This document shows positions 16,797 through 25,814 of a stretch of 36,597 nt of DNA, in pieces. Position 1 is the stretch's first letter; the number at the start of each line of letters is the position of its first letter. The notes beneath the pieces were generated by a model. That model saw only the letters and a program-made list of their open reading frames with translations. It was not told where the DNA came from and ran no database searches. Origin of the DNA: Cyclobacteriaceae bacterium (GTDB lineage Bacteria > Bacteroidota > Bacteroidia > Cytophagales > Cyclobacteriaceae); NCBI GenBank assembly GCA_021648745.1, contig JAKISE010000027.1:1-36597 (forward strand). Direction: 5' to 3'. The position numbers and the translations under genes were made by a program.

Positions 16797-17537
16797 TTAC
16801 GCTTTATTAGCAATAGTTGGTAGCCCCAACAATTTACCAATAATTAGAATGGCATAAAGGTTTGCCCAAACAGCTTCAATTACTCCCAAATTACGGAGTA
16901 TAGGAGCAGGGTTTGGATACGAAGTGTCTAAGCCACCTAAAATATTAAAGCTGTAATAAATAAACTCTGAGTAGCTCTCTAAGCCTAAAGAAAGCTCTAC
17001 TCCCAAAATACCTGGAGAAGCAATATTGATGAGATCGTAGAGGCTTGCAAAGGAGATGCCTATCATTAAATAGACAGCTGCGGCTCCCCAGAGCTTACTT
17101 TTCGTAAAGGTATTGCCCGAAAATAAATCGCGGATGGCAAACCCAATTACAGTAATTTCAATGGGAAATAGCCCTGCGTGTAGTGCAAATAAATAACTCC
17201 TTCTGTCTTCAATTTCAATAAATTGGTAAAATGGAAATTCTCCCAATAACCCAATGAAAACAATGGTGGTGAGCACAACTAAGAATGCGCCAATTAAAAT
17301 CTTGTTTGATGTAAAATCCTTAAGTAAATCCCATAAAAGAAACGAGTAAAAAGCGCCAAACCCAGAGAATAGAGTTATAATTAGTTTGTCGCTAAAGCTA
17401 GGGTCATTATAATTTACAAATGTGGATAGTACTAAGCCCGAAATAATAATAATGGCTTGGATGATGACTACATTCCGGTAATCTTTATTCTTTTCTTTTT
17501 CCTGGTCGTTGGCGTTATTACTTAAAAATTTGAGCAT
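16797..17537 (-). CDS. Membrane protein resembling a K+ channel pore domain without the selectivity filter
   Basis: A 246-residue protein with about six hydrophobic segments, including VVIIQAIIIISGLVLSTFVN, LIITLFSGFGAFYSFLLWDL, ILIGAFLVVLTTIVFIGLL and LWGAAAVYLMIGISFASLYD. The last third, FIYYSFNILGGLDTSYPNP then LGVIEAVWANLYAILIIGKL, follows the pore-helix/filter/inner-helix pattern of Ion_trans_2 channels. There the usual text is SFxTxTTxGYGDxxP followed by LEAxxGxLYxAxLIxRLVG. The TTxGYGD filter reads NILGGLD here, so potassium selectivity is not expected. Family membership is inferred from this alignment by eye. The gene stands alone with a terminator hairpin after it. Confidence 0.65.
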   Translation of the reverse strand: MLKFLSNNANDQEKEKNKDYRNVVIIQAIIIISGLVLSTFVNYNDPSFSDKLIITLFSGFGAFYSFLLWDLLKDFTSNKILIGAFLVVLTTIVFIGLLGEFPFYQFIEIEDRRSYLFALHAGLFPIEITVIGFAIRDLFSGNTFTKSKLWGAAAVYLMIGISFASLYDLINIASPGILGVELSLGLESYSEFIYYSFNILGGLDTSYPNPAPILRNLGVIEAVWANLYAILIIGKLLGLPTIANKA

Positions 17538-17668
17538 TCAATAAAAAAAGGTGGTTATAAACACTAATCTACTACCATTTTATAATATTTGTGTCTTGGC
17601 TGAGCATCCGCAAAAGCTAGAATGCGAATACAGTAAAGATTAATACCTGTTTATCAAATCATTTTTAT

Positions 17669-18637
17669 ATGGAAACCTTAGATGTAGTAATTATTGGAGC
17701 AGGCCCCATTGGTATGGCGTGTGGTATAGAAGCTCAGAAAGCAGGGTTGAGCTATGCTATTTTTGATAAAGGCTGTTTGGTAAATTCAATTTATAATTAC
17801 CCAAAGGGGATGACTTTTTTTTCAACTTCTGAAAAGCTCGAAATTGGAGACGTTCCATTTATATCGCACCAAAGTAAACCAAATAGGTTTGAAGCCTTAG
17901 AATATTATAGGAGAGTGGCCACCACCTGGAAATTGAACCTTAACCTTTACGAGAAAATAGAGAAGATAACAAAAGAAGCAGATATCTTTCTGATTAAAAG
18001 TGCTAAAGATGATTTCCGTTCAAAGGCTGTTATTATGGCTACAGGGTTCTACGATTATCCCTATCTTATAGGAGTTGAAGGAGAGAACCTGTTAAAGGTT
18101 AAACATTATTATGATGAGCCTCACCCTTACTTTGGGCAAAAAGTAGTGGTTATTGGGGCAGCCAATTCAGCCGTTGATGTTGCTCTCGAAACTTTTAGAA
18201 AAGGAGCCGAGGTGACTATGGTGATTCGCGAAGACAAAATTAGAGAAAGTGTAAAATACTGGGTGCGCCCAGATATAGAAAATCGAATTGCCGCAGGTGA
18301 AATTAAAGCCTATTTTAACTCTGAACTTACTAAAATTGCAGAAAGAACAGTTGAAATAAATACACTTGATGGTTCAGTTACATTAGAGAATGATTTTGTA
18401 CTAGCCATGACAGGCTATAAACCTGATTTTGGTTTTTTAAAATCTTTGGGAGTAGAGTTTCAAAATGATGAATTTAATACACCCATTTATAATGAAACTA
18501 CGAACGAGTCTAGTGCTGCAAATGTGTATATAGCTGGTGTGGTATGTGGAGGCTTAATAACCAATAAATGGTTTATCGAAAACTCAAGGGTGCATGCTGA
18601 ATTGATAATTGGAGACTTAGTTCATAAATTCCGATAG
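17669..18637 (+). CDS. ypdA: YpdA-type flavin disulfide reductase
   Basis: A 322-residue thioredoxin-reductase-like flavoprotein. FAD binds at VIIGAGPIGMACGIEAQKAG and NADPH at VVVIGAANSAVDVALE. The paired Cys-x-x-Cys of true thioredoxin reductase is missing. Other signs are FPKGMTFF-like NYPKGMTFFSTSEKLEIG, ATGFYDYP and the C-terminal GVVCGGLITNKWFIENSRVH. This set matches YpdA/Bdr proteins, which reduce bacillithiol disulfide in Firmicutes; some Bacteroidota also make bacillithiol. No bsh gene is in the window, so that role is inferred from family only. Confidence 0.85.
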   Translation: METLDVVIIGAGPIGMACGIEAQKAGLSYAIFDKGCLVNSIYNYPKGMTFFSTSEKLEIGDVPFISHQSKPNRFEALEYYRRVATTWKLNLNLYEKIEKITKEADIFLIKSAKDDFRSKAVIMATGFYDYPYLIGVEGENLLKVKHYYDEPHPYFGQKVVVIGAANSAVDVALETFRKGAEVTMVIREDKIRESVKYWVRPDIENRIAAGEIKAYFNSELTKIAERTVEINTLDGSVTLENDFVLAMTGYKPDFGFLKSLGVEFQNDEFNTPIYNETTNESSAANVYIAGVVCGGLITNKWFIENSRVHAELIIGDLVHKFR

Positions 18638-18771
18638 TTATCATAAAATTCAGGATTTTGATTAAGTTTAGAGTCAACTGAAAATATATTATTTCATTTT
18701 TTATAAATATGGGATAAAAATGAGGCATTAATTCTTATTTTTACAACCCATATATAGAAACTGCCTAAAAT

Positions 18772-21700
18772 ATGCCCATAAAAAACGAAATTACTAAATT
18801 ATTAGTCGCCAATAGGGGTGAAATAGCTATCAGGGTGCTGCGTGCTGCTTCAGAAATGAATATACGTACGGTAGCTGTGTTTACCTATGAAGATCGTTTT
18901 TCATTACATAGGTATAAAGCAGATGAATCCTACCAAATTGGAGAAGATAACGATCCATTAAAACCTTATTTGGATATTGAGGGGTTGATTTCATTGGCAA
19001 AATCTAAGGGCGTAAATGGGATACATCCTGGGTATGGTTTTCTATCAGAAAACGTACAACTGGCTCGTAGGTGTAAAGATGAAGGCATCTTTTTTATAGG
19101 GCCTGAGCCAGAAGTAATGGAGCAGCTAGGTGATAAAGTGGCGGCTAAAAAAATTGCCATTAAAGCCAAAGTCCCAATCATTGAAGATAGCAAGGTAGAG
19201 TTAACATCTGCAGACATTGCTCTCAAAGAAGCGGATAAAATTGGCTATCCAATAATGCTTAAAGCAGCTGCAGGCGGTGGTGGTAGAGGCATGCGTATTA
19301 TTAAAAACCAAGAAAGTTTGGCTAGGCTTTTTGAGGAAGCACGCAACGAAGCAAAAAATGCCTTTGGTGATGATACTGTTTTTCTAGAAAAATACATTGA
19401 TAACCCTAAGCATATTGAAGTGCAAATAATGGGGGATAATTATGGCAATATTGTTCATTTATACGAACGTGATTGCTCCGTGCAAAGAAGGTTTCAAAAA
19501 GTAGTAGAAATTGCTCCGAGCCCAACCTTGCCACAAGACGTAAAAGATAAGCTATATGAATATGCCCTAAGGCTTGCCAAGGAAGTAAATTATAATAATG
19601 TAGGTACGGTTGAGTTTTTAGTAGACAATACTAATAGTATTTATTTTATAGAGGTAAATCCGAGGATTCAGGTAGAACATACCATTACAGAGGAGGTTAC
19701 AGGCATTGATATTGTTAGAACACAAATTGAGATAGCCAGAGGTTACCGATTAGACGACCCTCAAATTTATATCAAGAGCCAAAACGATATTAAAACCAAT
19801 GGATTTGCTATACAATGTAGAATTACCAGTGAGGACCCTGGCAATGATTTTAAACCAGACTATGGTACTATCATTGCCTACCGTAGTGCAGGTGGTTTTG
19901 GCATTCGGTTAGACGCAGGCAACTGTTACACAGGGGCTAAAATATCTCCTTTCTTTGATTCTCTTCTAGTAAAACTATCAGCATCAGGCAGAACACTCAA
20001 GGGGGCTGCCTTCCGATTAGATAGGGCATTGCGGGAATTTAGAATTAGAGGCGTGAGAACGAATGTTGGATTTCTCGAAAATGTAATCACCAATCCTACT
20101 TTTTATAATGGCCATGCCACTGTAAACTTTATTGGAGATCATCCTGAGCTTTTTAACATCACTGGTTGGCAGGATTCTGGCACAAAAATGCTTAAATATT
20201 TGGCCAGTGTAATTGTAAATGGCAATCCTGATGTGAAAAGAATCGACCAAACTAAGACCTTTAGAGTGCCAAAGGTTCCTTGTGTCGACCATATTTCGAA
20301 ACATCCTAAGGGTACCAAAGATCTACTTACTGAGCTAGGGCCTGAAGGGTTTTCTAAATGGTTGAAAGCTAATCCTGTGGTTCAATTTACTGACACCACT
20401 TTTAGAGATGCACATCAATCTCTGTTGGCCACTCGAATGCGTACTATTGATATGCTTAATGTAGCCGAAAGCTTTGCAAAAGAACACCCCCAAGTATTTT
20501 CGATGGAAGTATGGGGTGGAGCCACATTTGATGTTTCTATGAGGTTTTTGCACGAGAGCCCGTGGCGAAGATTACAACTACTCAGAGAGGCAGTTCCAAA
20601 CGTGTTGTTTCAAATGCTTATCCGTGGTTCCAACGCAGTAGGCTATAAAGCCTATCCAGATAATTTAGTAGAAAAATTTATTGAAAAAGCGTGGGAGAAT
20701 GGAAACGACATATTTCGAATTTTCGATTCTCTCAATTGGGTAGATGCAATGAAAACGAGCATTAAAGCTGTTCGTGAGCGCACAGGAGGTATCGCAGAAG
20801 TGGCGATTGACTATACAGGAGATATATTAGACCCCAGTAATACCAAATATAATTTACAATACTACCTCGATTTAGCTCGAACTCTAGAAGATGAAGGTGC
20901 TCATATTATTGCCATTAAAGATATGGCAGGGTTGTTAAAACCATATGCAGCCACTAAACTCATTACTGAGCTTAAAAAGGCAGTAGATATTCCATTGCAT
21001 TTACATACCCACGATACCTCAAGCATGCAAGGGACCTCCTATATAAAGGCCATTGAGGCAGGTGTTGATGTGGTTGATGTAGCCTTAGCTTCTATGTCTG
21101 GCTTAACTTCTCAACCTAATTTTAACTCGTTAGTTGCAGCCTTAGAACACCAGCCTAATGCCCCAAAGTATAATCTTAAAAGCTTGAACGAGTACTCTAA
21201 TTATTGGGAAGATGTACGTGAGATTTATTACCCGTTTGAGTCTGGTTTAAAGGCAGGAACGGCCGAGGTGTATGAACACGAAATACCTGGTGGGCAATAC
21301 TCTAATCTTCGCCCGCAAGCCATTGCTTTAGGTTTGGAAACCCAATTTGAAACCATTAAAAAGAATTATGCTATTGTAAATAAAATGTTTGGCAACATTG
21401 TAAAAGTTACTCCTTCCTCTAAAGTGGTAGGCGATATGGCTTTATTTATGACGGCCAATGGACTAACCGAAGAAGATATAATGGAAAGAGGAGAGAGCCT
21501 TTCTTTTCCTGATTCTGTGGTGAGCTTTTTCAAAGGAGAGCTCGGTCAACCTCATGGTGGCTTCCCTAAGAAACTTCAAAAAATAATTTTAAAGGATGTT
21601 AAGCCTTTCACCGATAGGCCAAATGCCCATTTAAAACCAATTGATTTTAAAAAGGAATTAATTGCCTTTAAGAAGGAGTTTGACAAAGACGTTACAGAGT

Positions 21701-22218
21701 TAGACTTTATCTCTTATAAGCTCTACCCTAAAGTGTTTAAAGATTTTTACGAAAGTAGAACCACTTATGGTAATATCAGTTTTATCCCATCTATTCCTTT
21801 TTTCTATGGCTTAAAGCCAGGAGAAGATATTATGGTGCCTATTGGCAAGGGCAAAGTTCTTATGATTAAGTTCCTGTACAGGTCCAATCCCGATGAAGAT
21901 GGCATGTGCAAGGTTTCTTTTGAGCTAAATGGGCAAACAAGAACACTATCCATAAAAGATGAAACTGCTGTGGTTGATAAAGTGGCCCATCAAAAAGCTA
22001 CAGAGCCTAACCAAATAGGAGCACCCTTACAAGGTCGCCTAAGTTCGGTGCTTGTAAAAGTGGGCGACAAGGTAAAAACCAATGACGTGCTGTTTGTTAT
22101 TGAAGCCATGAAAATGGAGACGAATGTGGCAGCGACTACCGATGGCATTATAAGGGTTATTCCTTTGCAAGAAGGAGGGCTTGTTTCGCAAGATGATCTG
22201 ATTGTGGAGATGGAGTAA
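18772..22218 (+). CDS. pyc: Pyruvate carboxylase
   Basis: A single-chain biotin enzyme of 1148 residues that carboxylates pyruvate to oxaloacetate, replenishing the citric acid cycle. The biotin carboxylase part occupies roughly 1-455 (LVANRGEIAIRV, glycine-rich AAAGGGGRGMR, EVNPRIQVEHT). The carboxyltransferase barrel is about 530-820 (FTDTTFRDAHQSLLATRMR, and the metal pair in LHLHTHDTSSMQG). The allosteric/linker region follows, and the biotinyl domain is 1075-1148 with biotinylated K1114 in IEAMKMETN. All domains are intact and in the standard order. It is preceded by 134 bp of AT-rich DNA without a clear hairpin. Confidence 0.98.
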   Translation: MPIKNEITKLLVANRGEIAIRVLRAASEMNIRTVAVFTYEDRFSLHRYKADESYQIGEDNDPLKPYLDIEGLISLAKSKGVNGIHPGYGFLSENVQLARRCKDEGIFFIGPEPEVMEQLGDKVAAKKIAIKAKVPIIEDSKVELTSADIALKEADKIGYPIMLKAAAGGGGRGMRIIKNQESLARLFEEARNEAKNAFGDDTVFLEKYIDNPKHIEVQIMGDNYGNIVHLYERDCSVQRRFQKVVEIAPSPTLPQDVKDKLYEYALRLAKEVNYNNVGTVEFLVDNTNSIYFIEVNPRIQVEHTITEEVTGIDIVRTQIEIARGYRLDDPQIYIKSQNDIKTNGFAIQCRITSEDPGNDFKPDYGTIIAYRSAGGFGIRLDAGNCYTGAKISPFFDSLLVKLSASGRTLKGAAFRLDRALREFRIRGVRTNVGFLENVITNPTFYNGHATVNFIGDHPELFNITGWQDSGTKMLKYLASVIVNGNPDVKRIDQTKTFRVPKVPCVDHISKHPKGTKDLLTELGPEGFSKWLKANPVVQFTDTTFRDAHQSLLATRMRTIDMLNVAESFAKEHPQVFSMEVWGGATFDVSMRFLHESPWRRLQLLREAVPNVLFQMLIRGSNAVGYKAYPDNLVEKFIEKAWENGNDIFRIFDSLNWVDAMKTSIKAVRERTGGIAEVAIDYTGDILDPSNTKYNLQYYLDLARTLEDEGAHIIAIKDMAGLLKPYAATKLITELKKAVDIPLHLHTHDTSSMQGTSYIKAIEAGVDVVDVALASMSGLTSQPNFNSLVAALEHQPNAPKYNLKSLNEYSNYWEDVREIYYPFESGLKAGTAEVYEHEIPGGQYSNLRPQAIALGLETQFETIKKNYAIVNKMFGNIVKVTPSSKVVGDMALFMTANGLTEEDIMERGESLSFPDSVVSFFKGELGQPHGGFPKKLQKIILKDVKPFTDRPNAHLKPIDFKKELIAFKKEFDKDVTELDFISYKLYPKVFKDFYESRTTYGNISFIPSIPFFYGLKPGEDIMVPIGKGKVLMIKFLYRSNPDEDGMCKVSFELNGQTRTLSIKDETAVVDKVAHQKATEPNQIGAPLQGRLSSVLVKVGDKVKTNDVLFVIEAMKMETNVAATTDGIIRVIPLQEGGLVSQDDLIVEME

Positions 22219-22271
22219 ATAATTAATAAATTTACGTCATCTCTTTATTGAGAGAGGCTTATCTAGGAAAA

Positions 22272-22712
22272 ATGAACTATATAATTAAAATTTTTGATAG
22301 TCTTACATTAACCGAACTCTACAGCATCCTAAAACTACGTGTAGATGTATTTGTTGTAGAGCAAAACTGTCCTTATCCAGAGTTGGATGGAGAGGATGAA
22401 GAGGCCATTCACTTATTTATTGAAGACGATGGTGAAATTGCTTCTTACCTTCGAATTATTATAAACCAGCCTAAAACAAGGGTAGGTCGGGTGGTTACCC
22501 ATAAAAACTCCCGGGGTAAAAACTTGTCTTCTAAGCTTATGCAGGAGGCTATGGTATATATATCCAAACATTTTTCAAACAAAATTGTTATGCTTTCTGC
22601 ACAAGAACACCTCCAGCAATTTTACAGCAAGTTTGGATTTTCTCCTGTTTCAGAAGTGTATTTAGAAGATGGTATTCCACACGTTGACATGGAGTTTAAC
22701 TCTCTTTCTTAA
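22272..22712 (+). CDS. ElaA-like GNAT N-acetyltransferase
   Basis: A 146-residue acetyl-CoA-dependent acyltransferase of the ElaA group. Its opening DSLTLTELYSILKLRVDVFV, then QNCPYPELDGEDEEAIHLFI, is the ElaA signature. The acetyl-CoA loop is VGRVVTHKNSRGKNLSSKL and the C-terminal FYSKFGFSPVSEVYLEDG is typical. The ATG at 22272 is preferred; a TTG at 22248 would add eight residues. It follows pyruvate carboxylase by 53 bp and could be co-transcribed. The natural acceptor substrate of ElaA proteins is not known. Confidence 0.88.
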   Translation: MNYIIKIFDSLTLTELYSILKLRVDVFVVEQNCPYPELDGEDEEAIHLFIEDDGEIASYLRIIINQPKTRVGRVVTHKNSRGKNLSSKLMQEAMVYISKHFSNKIVMLSAQEHLQQFYSKFGFSPVSEVYLEDGIPHVDMEFNSLS

Positions 22713-22746
22713 TATTTTTCTACGGTTTTTTTATTCAATGTTGTTG

Positions 22747-22914
22747 AACCCGGATTATGCAATAGAATTCGTAATGAGAAGACAAAATGCAATAAATCAG
22801 AAGTTTATATTCGAAAAGCATAGCACCGCTATGGTTAAGAGGATAAACTTAGTAAAACGACTGATTTGCAGCAGTTTGTATTAGTAATAGAATTTCTATT
22901 GCATATTTCGGGTT
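22747..22914. repeat. 168-bp palindromic MITE-like element, copy 2
   Basis: This copy is identical base for base to 2035-2202, in the same orientation, 20.7 kb away. It begins AACCCG and ends CGGGTT with the same internal stem pairs. The left flank (ttgttg) and right flank (gaatga) differ from those of copy 1, so the 168-bp boundaries are sharp. No convincing target-site duplication longer than one base is visible. It starts 34 bp after the acetyltransferase stop and could act as a terminator structure for the pyc-GNAT unit. Confidence 0.88.
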
Positions 22915-23072
22915 GAATGACAGATCGAGTGCCTTCTTGCGAGAGAGGAATCCGACCATTTGGCAGATCAGGGAAATAATGAAATCATAAAAAATAGGAT
23001 GATTTGGGGCCTCTTTATACAAATTTGTCAATGGTAGTCACTGGGCTCAACCGAGACCATTTTTAACCCTAA
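22915..23072. other. Unexplained intergenic stretch between two repeat elements
   Basis: These 158 bp lie between the 168-bp element and the 58-bp palindrome. No convincing gene is present: a short minus-strand frame runs across it into the repeat but has no family signal. The stretch is richer in G and C around 22918-22970 than its surroundings and may be a decayed element. Confidence 0.4.
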
Positions 23073-23130
23073 TAACCTGAGTTCGGGATAAGGAATGCTG
23101 GCAGCTATTCCTTATCCCGAACTCAGGTTA
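23073..23130. repeat. 58-bp perfect-arm palindrome after the TonB receptor gene
   Basis: Two 24-base arms, 23073-23096 and 23107-23130, are exact reverse complements; the arm contains cctgagttcgggataaggaa, and the loop is gctggcagct. It lies 13 bp past the receptor's stop codon, where such a stem would end transcription in both directions. The arms match the ends of the larger element at 25815-26171, so this looks like an internally deleted copy of it. Confidence 0.88.
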
Positions 23131-23142
23131 ATAATACTAATC

Positions 23143-25593
23143 CTACAATTCCAGCCTCAACCCCAACATAAAGTGAGTGCCAGCCTGTGGGTAGTAGAAA
23201 TTTTCTCTCACATCGTTTCCTCCACCTCTATTGCCCCATGTGTAGCCGTTTGCTTCGTACATTTTATTAAACAAATTATAAACAGCCAAATTAAACGAAA
23301 TTCGTTTTATCCCCAAAGCCGAAAACCCATAAGAAGCACGAGCATCACTAATGTAATAACTGTCTATTTTTCTATTTTCATCGGTAGTATTGTCTAGGTA
23401 TTGCTTGCCTACATATTTATGAACCCATGCTACTTCAAAATCTTTAAAAGGATGAAAAACAAGGGTGGCTCCAGCGGTTACATTAGGACTAAATGCAATT
23501 TGACTATTGTTATGGTTAACAGTGACCACATTAAATTCATCCCAGTTGGTGCCGTAATCATAAACAGTTTCGTCAAAACTTTGAATTATATTTCTGCTGA
23601 AAGTTGCATTGGCTTGTAGGTCAAGTATTGGGTTTAGTTTAATGCCAGTTTCTAGCTCTATACCCATTCGGTAGCTCTTATCTACATTGGTTCTTAACGA
23701 AGACCCTACATCGTTTAATTCACCAGTTAGTACGAGTTGATTTTTATAATCCATCAAGTAGAAATTGCTTTGAAACCATAATTTATCTGTTCTTTTTTTA
23801 TAGCCAACTTCTAAGTTTTGGAGGCTTTCAGGCAGAGGGGTTTCACCCATTGAAGCATCTACAAAATCGGTTCTGTTAGGTTCCTTATTGCCAATACTAA
23901 ACGATGCGTATAAACTTGAATTATCTGTAAGCTGGTAGCTAGCGCCTACTTTAGGGTTTATAAAATCAAAATCATGGTCTTGATCAATAAGCTGCCCATC
24001 ATTATCGATGCCTTTTAAAGTATAGCCCACTTTACGGTACTGTATATCTGCAAATAATGATAAATTAGATATTGGATCCCAAATCACTTTTCCGTAAATA
24101 GTAAAATCAGTTTTTAATCCGTTATTATCGTAGTATCTATCTCTAATGGATGTGCTTCCTGCATATTGAGCCCAAATAATTTCCCCGAAATGGTCTCCGC
24201 TATATTGGTTCCATGCACCACCAATAATGGCATTTAATGCAGTAGATGGGTTGTAAGTAAGCGAAAAGGTGGCTCCATAAAAATCGTTATCTAACCATCT
24301 TCTACGAATTAAGTCAGTGGCAAAGATGGTATCGTTACCCATAATTGTCCTCCCAAATCCATAATCATCTAAATCCTCTCTTTTTTTATACTGCTCGTAA
24401 TAGCCATAGCCTTTAGTGTAATGCAATGCCGTATTTAATAATATGGCAGAGCTAATATCCCATGCATAAAGCAGTTGGTAATGGGTTTGAGTATAGTCAT
24501 CCACTTGGTTGTCATACGTGTAAAAATTATATGTTCTACCCGAATTTAAAAGGTTATCTGCTTCTTCAGCATCCAATCCATTTCTACTGATATAGTCCTG
24601 CATTCCTTGTTCATCATTTCTTGCCCTAGATTCTGGTGTGCCATACCAAGATTGGTAGGTAACTTCTTTGCCAGAGAAAATGTTAAATTTTAACATGGAG
24701 TTTTCGCCATAATAGCCTCCTGATAGGTAAAAAGAAGTAAGGTCCGATTCAGCTCTGTCAATATAACCATCTGACACTATTTTAGAGAGCCGCCCGTCAA
24801 TAGTAAACTTGTTGTTTAGCAAGCCAGTGCCTGCCATTAAGGTGTGCTTACGGGTATTAAAACTACCCAAACTGTTATCAATACTTGCATAAGGAGCAGG
24901 GTTTAATGTACTTGTTTGTATGTTGATAGAAGCCCCAAAAGCACCTGCTCCATTCGTGGAGGTGCCAACACCACGTTGCACTTGCACCGACTCTACCGAA
25001 GAAGCAATGTCAGGTAAATCCACCCAATACACCCCTTGCGATTCCGAATCGTTATAAGGGATTCCATTAAGAGTTACATTTACTCGTGTGGCATCGCTAC
25101 CCCGTATACGAATACCTGTGTAGCCTACACCAGCACCTGCATCGGAGGTTGTAACTACGGAGGCTGTACTCTCAAGCAGGTACGGAAAGTCCTTTCCGTA
25201 ATTTTGCTTATCTATCTCTTTTTTCTCAATACTCCGGAAGGTCATCGGGGTTTTATCTGACGCCCTTGTAGCCGATACTATTACTTCATCGGTAATAATG
25301 GAGGCTACTTGTAATGTAAACACTTGTTTTTTTGTGGATGGGCTAACCTCTACCTCAAGCGTTTTATAACCTACAAATTTGATTTTTAATCGGTAATTAT
25401 TTTTTGTTAGGCTGTTAAAGGAAAACGTGCCAGATGCACTGGTAATGCTGGCCTTGTTAGTGTTTACCAATTGCACGGTTGCCCCAGGCAGTGGATTATT
25501 GGTTTCACTATCGATCAATAAGCCGTTAATAGAGTTTTGTGCAACCAATGTTGCACTAAGCAGCAAGGCTGCTGCTAGTAATAAATTTTTCAT
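23143..25593 (-). CDS. TonB-dependent outer-membrane receptor, probably for thiamine
   Basis: An 816-residue outer-membrane transporter. It has a signal peptide (KNLLLAAALLLSATLVAQ), a carboxypeptidase-regulatory-like domain (about 20-105; LLIDSETNNPLPGATVQL), a plug domain (about 115-230; YTGIRIRGSDATRVNVTLNG and VESVQVQRGVGTSTNGAGAF) and a 22-strand-type barrel to the terminal LGLRLEL. The leader carries a TPP riboswitch, so synthesis should fall when thiamine pyrophosphate is plentiful. That makes thiamine or a thiamine derivative the likely substrate; the protein sequence itself does not show it. A PnuC-like permease and NadR-like kinase are encoded on the same strand upstream, beyond the repeat element. 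Confidence 0.93.
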   Translation of the reverse strand: MKNLLLAAALLLSATLVAQNSINGLLIDSETNNPLPGATVQLVNTNKASITSASGTFSFNSLTKNNYRLKIKFVGYKTLEVEVSPSTKKQVFTLQVASIITDEVIVSATRASDKTPMTFRSIEKKEIDKQNYGKDFPYLLESTASVVTTSDAGAGVGYTGIRIRGSDATRVNVTLNGIPYNDSESQGVYWVDLPDIASSVESVQVQRGVGTSTNGAGAFGASINIQTSTLNPAPYASIDNSLGSFNTRKHTLMAGTGLLNNKFTIDGRLSKIVSDGYIDRAESDLTSFYLSGGYYGENSMLKFNIFSGKEVTYQSWYGTPESRARNDEQGMQDYISRNGLDAEEADNLLNSGRTYNFYTYDNQVDDYTQTHYQLLYAWDISSAILLNTALHYTKGYGYYEQYKKREDLDDYGFGRTIMGNDTIFATDLIRRRWLDNDFYGATFSLTYNPSTALNAIIGGAWNQYSGDHFGEIIWAQYAGSTSIRDRYYDNNGLKTDFTIYGKVIWDPISNLSLFADIQYRKVGYTLKGIDNDGQLIDQDHDFDFINPKVGASYQLTDNSSLYASFSIGNKEPNRTDFVDASMGETPLPESLQNLEVGYKKRTDKLWFQSNFYLMDYKNQLVLTGELNDVGSSLRTNVDKSYRMGIELETGIKLNPILDLQANATFSRNIIQSFDETVYDYGTNWDEFNVVTVNHNNSQIAFSPNVTAGATLVFHPFKDFEVAWVHKYVGKQYLDNTTDENRKIDSYYISDARASYGFSALGIKRISFNLAVYNLFNKMYEANGYTWGNRGGGNDVRENFYYPQAGTHFMLGLRLEL

Positions 25594-25621
25594 GTGTGTA
25601 CTTAAATAGGTTAAACATAAC

Positions 25622-25639
25622 TAGAGATAGGGGTCTCTA
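25622..25639 (-). promoter_or_regulatory. Leader hairpin, possible riboswitch expression platform
   Basis: On the minus strand TAGAGA-CCCCTA-TCTCTA forms a six-base-pair stem with a six-base loop, 29 bp before the receptor ATG. The loop CCCCTA is the reverse complement of TAGGGG at the 5' edge of the TPP aptamer (plus-strand 25724-25729), so the two could pair in one state. There is no T run after the hairpin, which argues for control of translation rather than termination. Confidence 0.5.
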
Positions 25640-25644
25640 ATCTT

Positions 25645-25738
25645 TAGTCTATCCAAACTTCCTACGGCCGCATTATCGGCATCAGGTTCATTGGGTATAT
25701 TCTCAGCCTGTAATTTTCGGCACCCCCTAATAGCACAA
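25645..25738 (-). ncRNA. TPP riboswitch (THI element)
   Basis: The minus strand reads GGGGGTGCC, then GGCTGAGA with atacCC, then GAACCTGA, then GATAATGC and finally CCGTAGGAAG, in the order and spacing of the TPP aptamer core. The CTGAGA and GATAATGC blocks are the conserved ligand-binding segments. CTATT near 25730 and GGATAG near 25650 can close the basal stem. It lies 50 bp upstream of the TonB receptor ATG on the same strand and is the only riboswitch seen in the window. Confidence 0.95.
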
Positions 25739-25765
25739 AGATATAGTTTTATTTTTAGCCTCAAG
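25736..25765 (-). promoter_or_regulatory. Bacteroidota-type promoter for the riboswitch-receptor unit
   Basis: The minus strand has TTG at 25764-25762, 18 bases, then TATCTTTG at 25743-25736. This fits the Bacteroidota consensus of a TTTG-like -33 box and TAnnTTTG at -7. Transcription would begin near 25730, exactly at the 5' edge of the TPP aptamer, which supports both calls. Confidence 0.7.
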
Positions 25766-25814
25766 GGCTCTAAGAGAGAAAACTTTCAAGAGTAAAGCCA
25801 GTCTAATTGTTCTT

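Noticed and set aside
22849..23031. Minus-strand 60-codon open frame
   Set aside because: It overlaps the end of the 168-bp element and has no family signal or plausible context.
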